Source of the DNA: an uncultured Bacilli bacterium
GTDB taxonomy: Bacteria > Bacillota_I > Bacilli_A > RF39 > UBA660
NCBI GenBank assembly: GCA_934096015.1
Contig: CAKOLD010000043.1
Span: 1-6,823 of the forward strand
DNA length: 6,823 nucleotides
Direction of reading: 5' to 3'
Part shown: piece by piece, positions 5,098 to 6,823 of the stretch
Numbering within the stretch: the first letter of the stretch is position 1
Layout: the number at the start of each line of letters is the position of its first letter
Made by a program: the position numbers and the translations under genes
Notes under the pieces: generated by a model
Databases searched by the model: none
What the model was told of the DNA's origin: nothing
Seen by the model: only the letters and a program-made list of their open reading frames with translations

Positions 5098-5116
5098 TAG
5101 ACTATTATTTAGTCTA
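5098..5116 (-). terminator. Probable terminator of the surface-protein gene
   Basis: A perfect 7-bp inverted repeat (5098-5104 with 5110-5116) with a 5-nt loop ends the surface-protein gene and is followed on the minus strand by TTTTATGTTT. The stem is AU-rich and the U-tract is interrupted, so termination may be incomplete and some transcripts could continue into the large sigma gene, which starts 82 nt further on. The gene's TAG stop (5114-5116) lies in the first stem arm. Confidence 0.55.
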
Positions 5117-6718
5117 CTTTATAGCATAAGGATTTGTTTTTGTTCCATCTCCACCAGTAATTTCTATGCCAGCTAAAAGATTAATAGCTGGACGGAATGA
5201 AGTCATATCACCATCATTAACGTGATTACTTAAAGTAGCTCCATCATAACGAACATGAAATGCTCGGTCATTACTACCATTAAAATAACTAGGAGTCAAA
5301 GTCCAAAAGTACATATATTTAGCTTTCTGATACTCATTTATTAAATAGTAATTTGGGTTTTCTAATCCAATGTTATTTCCAGCATATACCATCTCATCTG
5401 CTGTTATTGCACCAACATACATATCTGTACCATCACTAAACTTATTCATATTGACACCCAAACATTTTAATGTTGGTTTTTTAGGTTTACTTTCAGTTAA
5501 ACGCATTCTTGAATCATAATATATTGGCGTTCCATTACTTTTTTTAACTTCAGCTTCAAGTTCTGTTAATGTTTCTGTACTTTTAGTAGTTTCATACGCT
5601 ACTTGATTTAAACACCAATCTCCAACTTTTAAATATTCAGTTAAGGTTTTACTTGCATAATTATCAATTATCTTAGTATCTAACGCACTTTGAAAATTCT
5701 TAAAGGCATTAGCCATCGAAGTATTACTATTCGTTTGTCCATTTAAATAATTAACCATACGTTTTGAACCAGATTGGACGTAACCAAAGTTTCCTATATT
5801 TGTTGACCCTCCAGTTTCTGTCGGAATATTCCAATTACCATCACTCGTTGCACAAGTATTATCCTGATCTTCTAATATTAATTTTATACTACCATCACCT
5901 GAAATTCTTACAGCTTTCCAACACATTCCTGCAAAATCTACATAATTATCTATAACATTACCTCTATAATAATATGAATTACCATAATCATCTGCAGTAA
6001 TTGTTAAAAGTTTTTCATCTTTTAAATTATTTCTTTCTGCAACTTGAGTTAAAGGACCAGAAAGTAATTCTGTACCATTTGTTCTAATCTTTGAATTCTC
6101 AATTATATTATATGCCAAACTATTTTTATTATCTAAATAAGGATTTTCTACTTCTTTTGCATCAGTTATATTTATTCTTGCTTGTAAAGATTTTCCCATA
6201 TCTGCACTTTGATCTTCTCCAGTATCTATATACCACAATTTTAATGTATAGGTATAAATATCATTAGCTTTAATACTATCCCCTACCAGTATTCCACCAT
6301 TTAAAGGAAAAACACTTTGATTAGTTACTCCACCACAAGCCGTTCCATCTTTTCTTTTACAAGTTAAAGTATATCTAAAATCATTAGATTCAAATGTTGT
6401 AGCCGCTTTATTCTTTGTAATACTTACATTATCTATAACAACTACAAAACTTATATCTAATCCTTTATTATTTACCTTAAAAACTTTACTGCCTATTTCA
6501 GTATCGCTGGGAATCGGAACTGTGTTTTCACCCAATATTTCTGCACTATTATCCCCATAAGTTAATTCTAGCTCAGCCATCGTTACACTAATACTTTTAT
6601 CACTAGTGTTTCCAACCACTCTTGTTTTATAATAAGCATAAGTCAAACCTAGTAACAATATTGTTACTAACACTAATACACTAGTAGCAATTATTATTTG
6701 TTTTTTATTATTTTTCAC
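5114..6718 (-). CDS. Exported, membrane-anchored surface protein with TasA/camelysin-like N-terminus
   Basis: The 534-aa product starts with a Lys-rich MKNNKK and one hydrophobic segment (about 8-27) ending GLTYAYY. This is like the leaders of SipW-dependent TasA/CalY-type proteins, and could be a cleaved signal or a permanent anchor. Residues 31-186 are probably a beta-sandwich: a MAELELTYGD strand, VNNKGLDISFVVVIDNVSI, then TYTLKLWYID. A linker leads to a larger domain (about 230-534) with YYYRGNVIDNYVDFAGMCWKAV (249-270), FWTLTPSYF (471-479), FRPAINL (508-514) and a terminal GGDGTKTNPYAI. It recalls repetitive surface proteins of gut Firmicutes (DUF6273-like); this is an impression, not a match. 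Six Cys (120, 128, 266, 289, 369, 419) could form disulfides outside the cell. The start is GTG with AGGAG (6728-6732) 9 nt upstream. The role, possibly matrix or adhesion, is unproven. Confidence 0.87.
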   Translation of the reverse strand: MKNNKKQIIIATSVLVLVTILLLGLTYAYYKTRVVGNTSDKSISVTMAELELTYGDNSAEILGENTVPIPSDTEIGSKVFKVNNKGLDISFVVVIDNVSITKNKAATTFESNDFRYTLTCKRKDGTACGGVTNQSVFPLNGGILVGDSIKANDIYTYTLKLWYIDTGEDQSADMGKSLQARINITDAKEVENPYLDNKNSLAYNIIENSKIRTNGTELLSGPLTQVAERNNLKDEKLLTITADDYGNSYYYRGNVIDNYVDFAGMCWKAVRISGDGSIKLILEDQDNTCATSDGNWNIPTETGGSTNIGNFGYVQSGSKRMVNYLNGQTNSNTSMANAFKNFQSALDTKIIDNYASKTLTEYLKVGDWCLNQVAYETTKSTETLTELEAEVKKSNGTPIYYDSRMRLTESKPKKPTLKCLGVNMNKFSDGTDMYVGAITADEMVYAGNNIGLENPNYYLINEYQKAKYMYFWTLTPSYFNGSNDRAFHVRYDGATLSNHVNDGDMTSFRPAINLLAGIEITGGDGTKTNPYAIK

Positions 6719-6727
6719 AAAATCAAC

Positions 6728-6771
6728 TCCTCTATTTAAGTATACATTATTAATATAGAATATTTTGTCTA
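6728..6771 (-). promoter_or_regulatory. Ribosome site and possible promoter of the surface-protein gene
   Basis: AGGAG at 6728-6732 sits 9 nt from the GTG start (6716-6718) and decides the start. A possible -10 TATACT (6739-6744) and a -35-like TAGACA (6766-6771) are present, but they are 21 nt apart, so they may not work together. A different TATAAT occurs further upstream at about 6810-6815, and its -35 would fall outside the window. Confidence 0.4.
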
Positions 6772-6777
6772 ATTTTA

Positions 6778-6806
6778 TAAGTAGACCAAGAGCCCTATAC
6801 TACTTA
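6778..6806. repeat. 7-bp inverted repeat upstream of the surface-protein gene
   Basis: TAAGTAG (6778-6784) and CTACTTA (6800-6806) are perfect inverted copies around 15 nt that include a locally GC-rich GAGCCC. There is no U-tract on either strand, so it does not look like an intrinsic terminator. It could be an operator or a weak RNA hairpin. Short inverted repeats of this size arise easily in AT-rich DNA. Confidence 0.35.
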
Positions 6807-6823
6807 CCATTATACATTTAGCC

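Noticed and set aside
5764..5955. Open frame of 63 codons on the plus strand inside the surface-protein gene
   Set aside because: It is antisense to the surface protein, with low-complexity Leu/Tyr/His composition and no promoter or ribosome site.
6770..6823. tRNA-like look of the minus strand at the right end (TATAATGGTAAGTAG resembles a D-arm)
   Set aside because: The D-stem and anticodon stem do not pair in register around any plausible anticodon loop, and no T-arm or CCA-side acceptor follows.

Overview
The window is AT-rich and has low-GC Gram-positive character. Shine-Dalgarno sites are mostly strong, promoters have TTGACA/TATAAT-type elements (often extended -10), and intergenic gaps are short. 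It carries an rpsB-tsf operon, a SigK-type sporulation sigma factor, and an exported protein whose N-terminus resembles TasA/camelysin-type leaders. TGA is used as a stop (xre gene and large sigma gene) and Trp is encoded by TGG, so this is the standard bacterial code rather than the mycoplasma code. The best guess is an uncultured gut-type Bacilli/Mollicutes-related lineage (RF39/TANB77/Erysipelotrichales-like). That placement is inference from protein character and cannot be proven here.

Layout, left to right. Bases 1-63 hold a tsf terminator followed at once by a minus-strand promoter whose -35/-10 spacer contains an uninterrupted G11 tract; it fires out of the left edge. Bases 62-1868 (minus) are rpsB-tsf, preceded by a promoter and a leader of about 110 nt; S2 carries an extra C-terminal Rho-N/SAP-like module. 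Bases 2005-2469 (minus) encode an unrecognised 154-aa soluble protein with a near-consensus promoter. Its -35 overlaps a -35-like element facing the divergent gene for pro-SigK (2562-3257, plus). A small candidate membrane-protein ORF (about 3250-3468, minus) runs tail to tail into sigK. It is divergent from a 91-aa Xre-type regulator (3572-3847, plus). That regulator converges on a 391-aa sigma-70 family protein (3856-5031, minus) with an unusual 110-aa C-terminal extension, and the two share one bidirectional terminator hairpin. Bases 5114-6718 (minus) encode a 534-aa membrane-anchored or exported surface protein. The remaining ~105 bases at the right end are its upstream region.

Functionally, a translation operon sits next to a transcription-control cluster (two sigma factors and one HTH regulator) and a surface protein. 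SigK implies a sporulation programme or its remnant. The most notable signal is the G11 tract inside an otherwise consensus promoter, the architecture of slipped-strand phase-variable promoters. The next most notable are the sigma factor with a degenerate second region-4-like segment and the S2 fusion. No tRNA, rRNA, CRISPR array or insertion sequence was found, and no gene-free stretch exceeds 300 bases.
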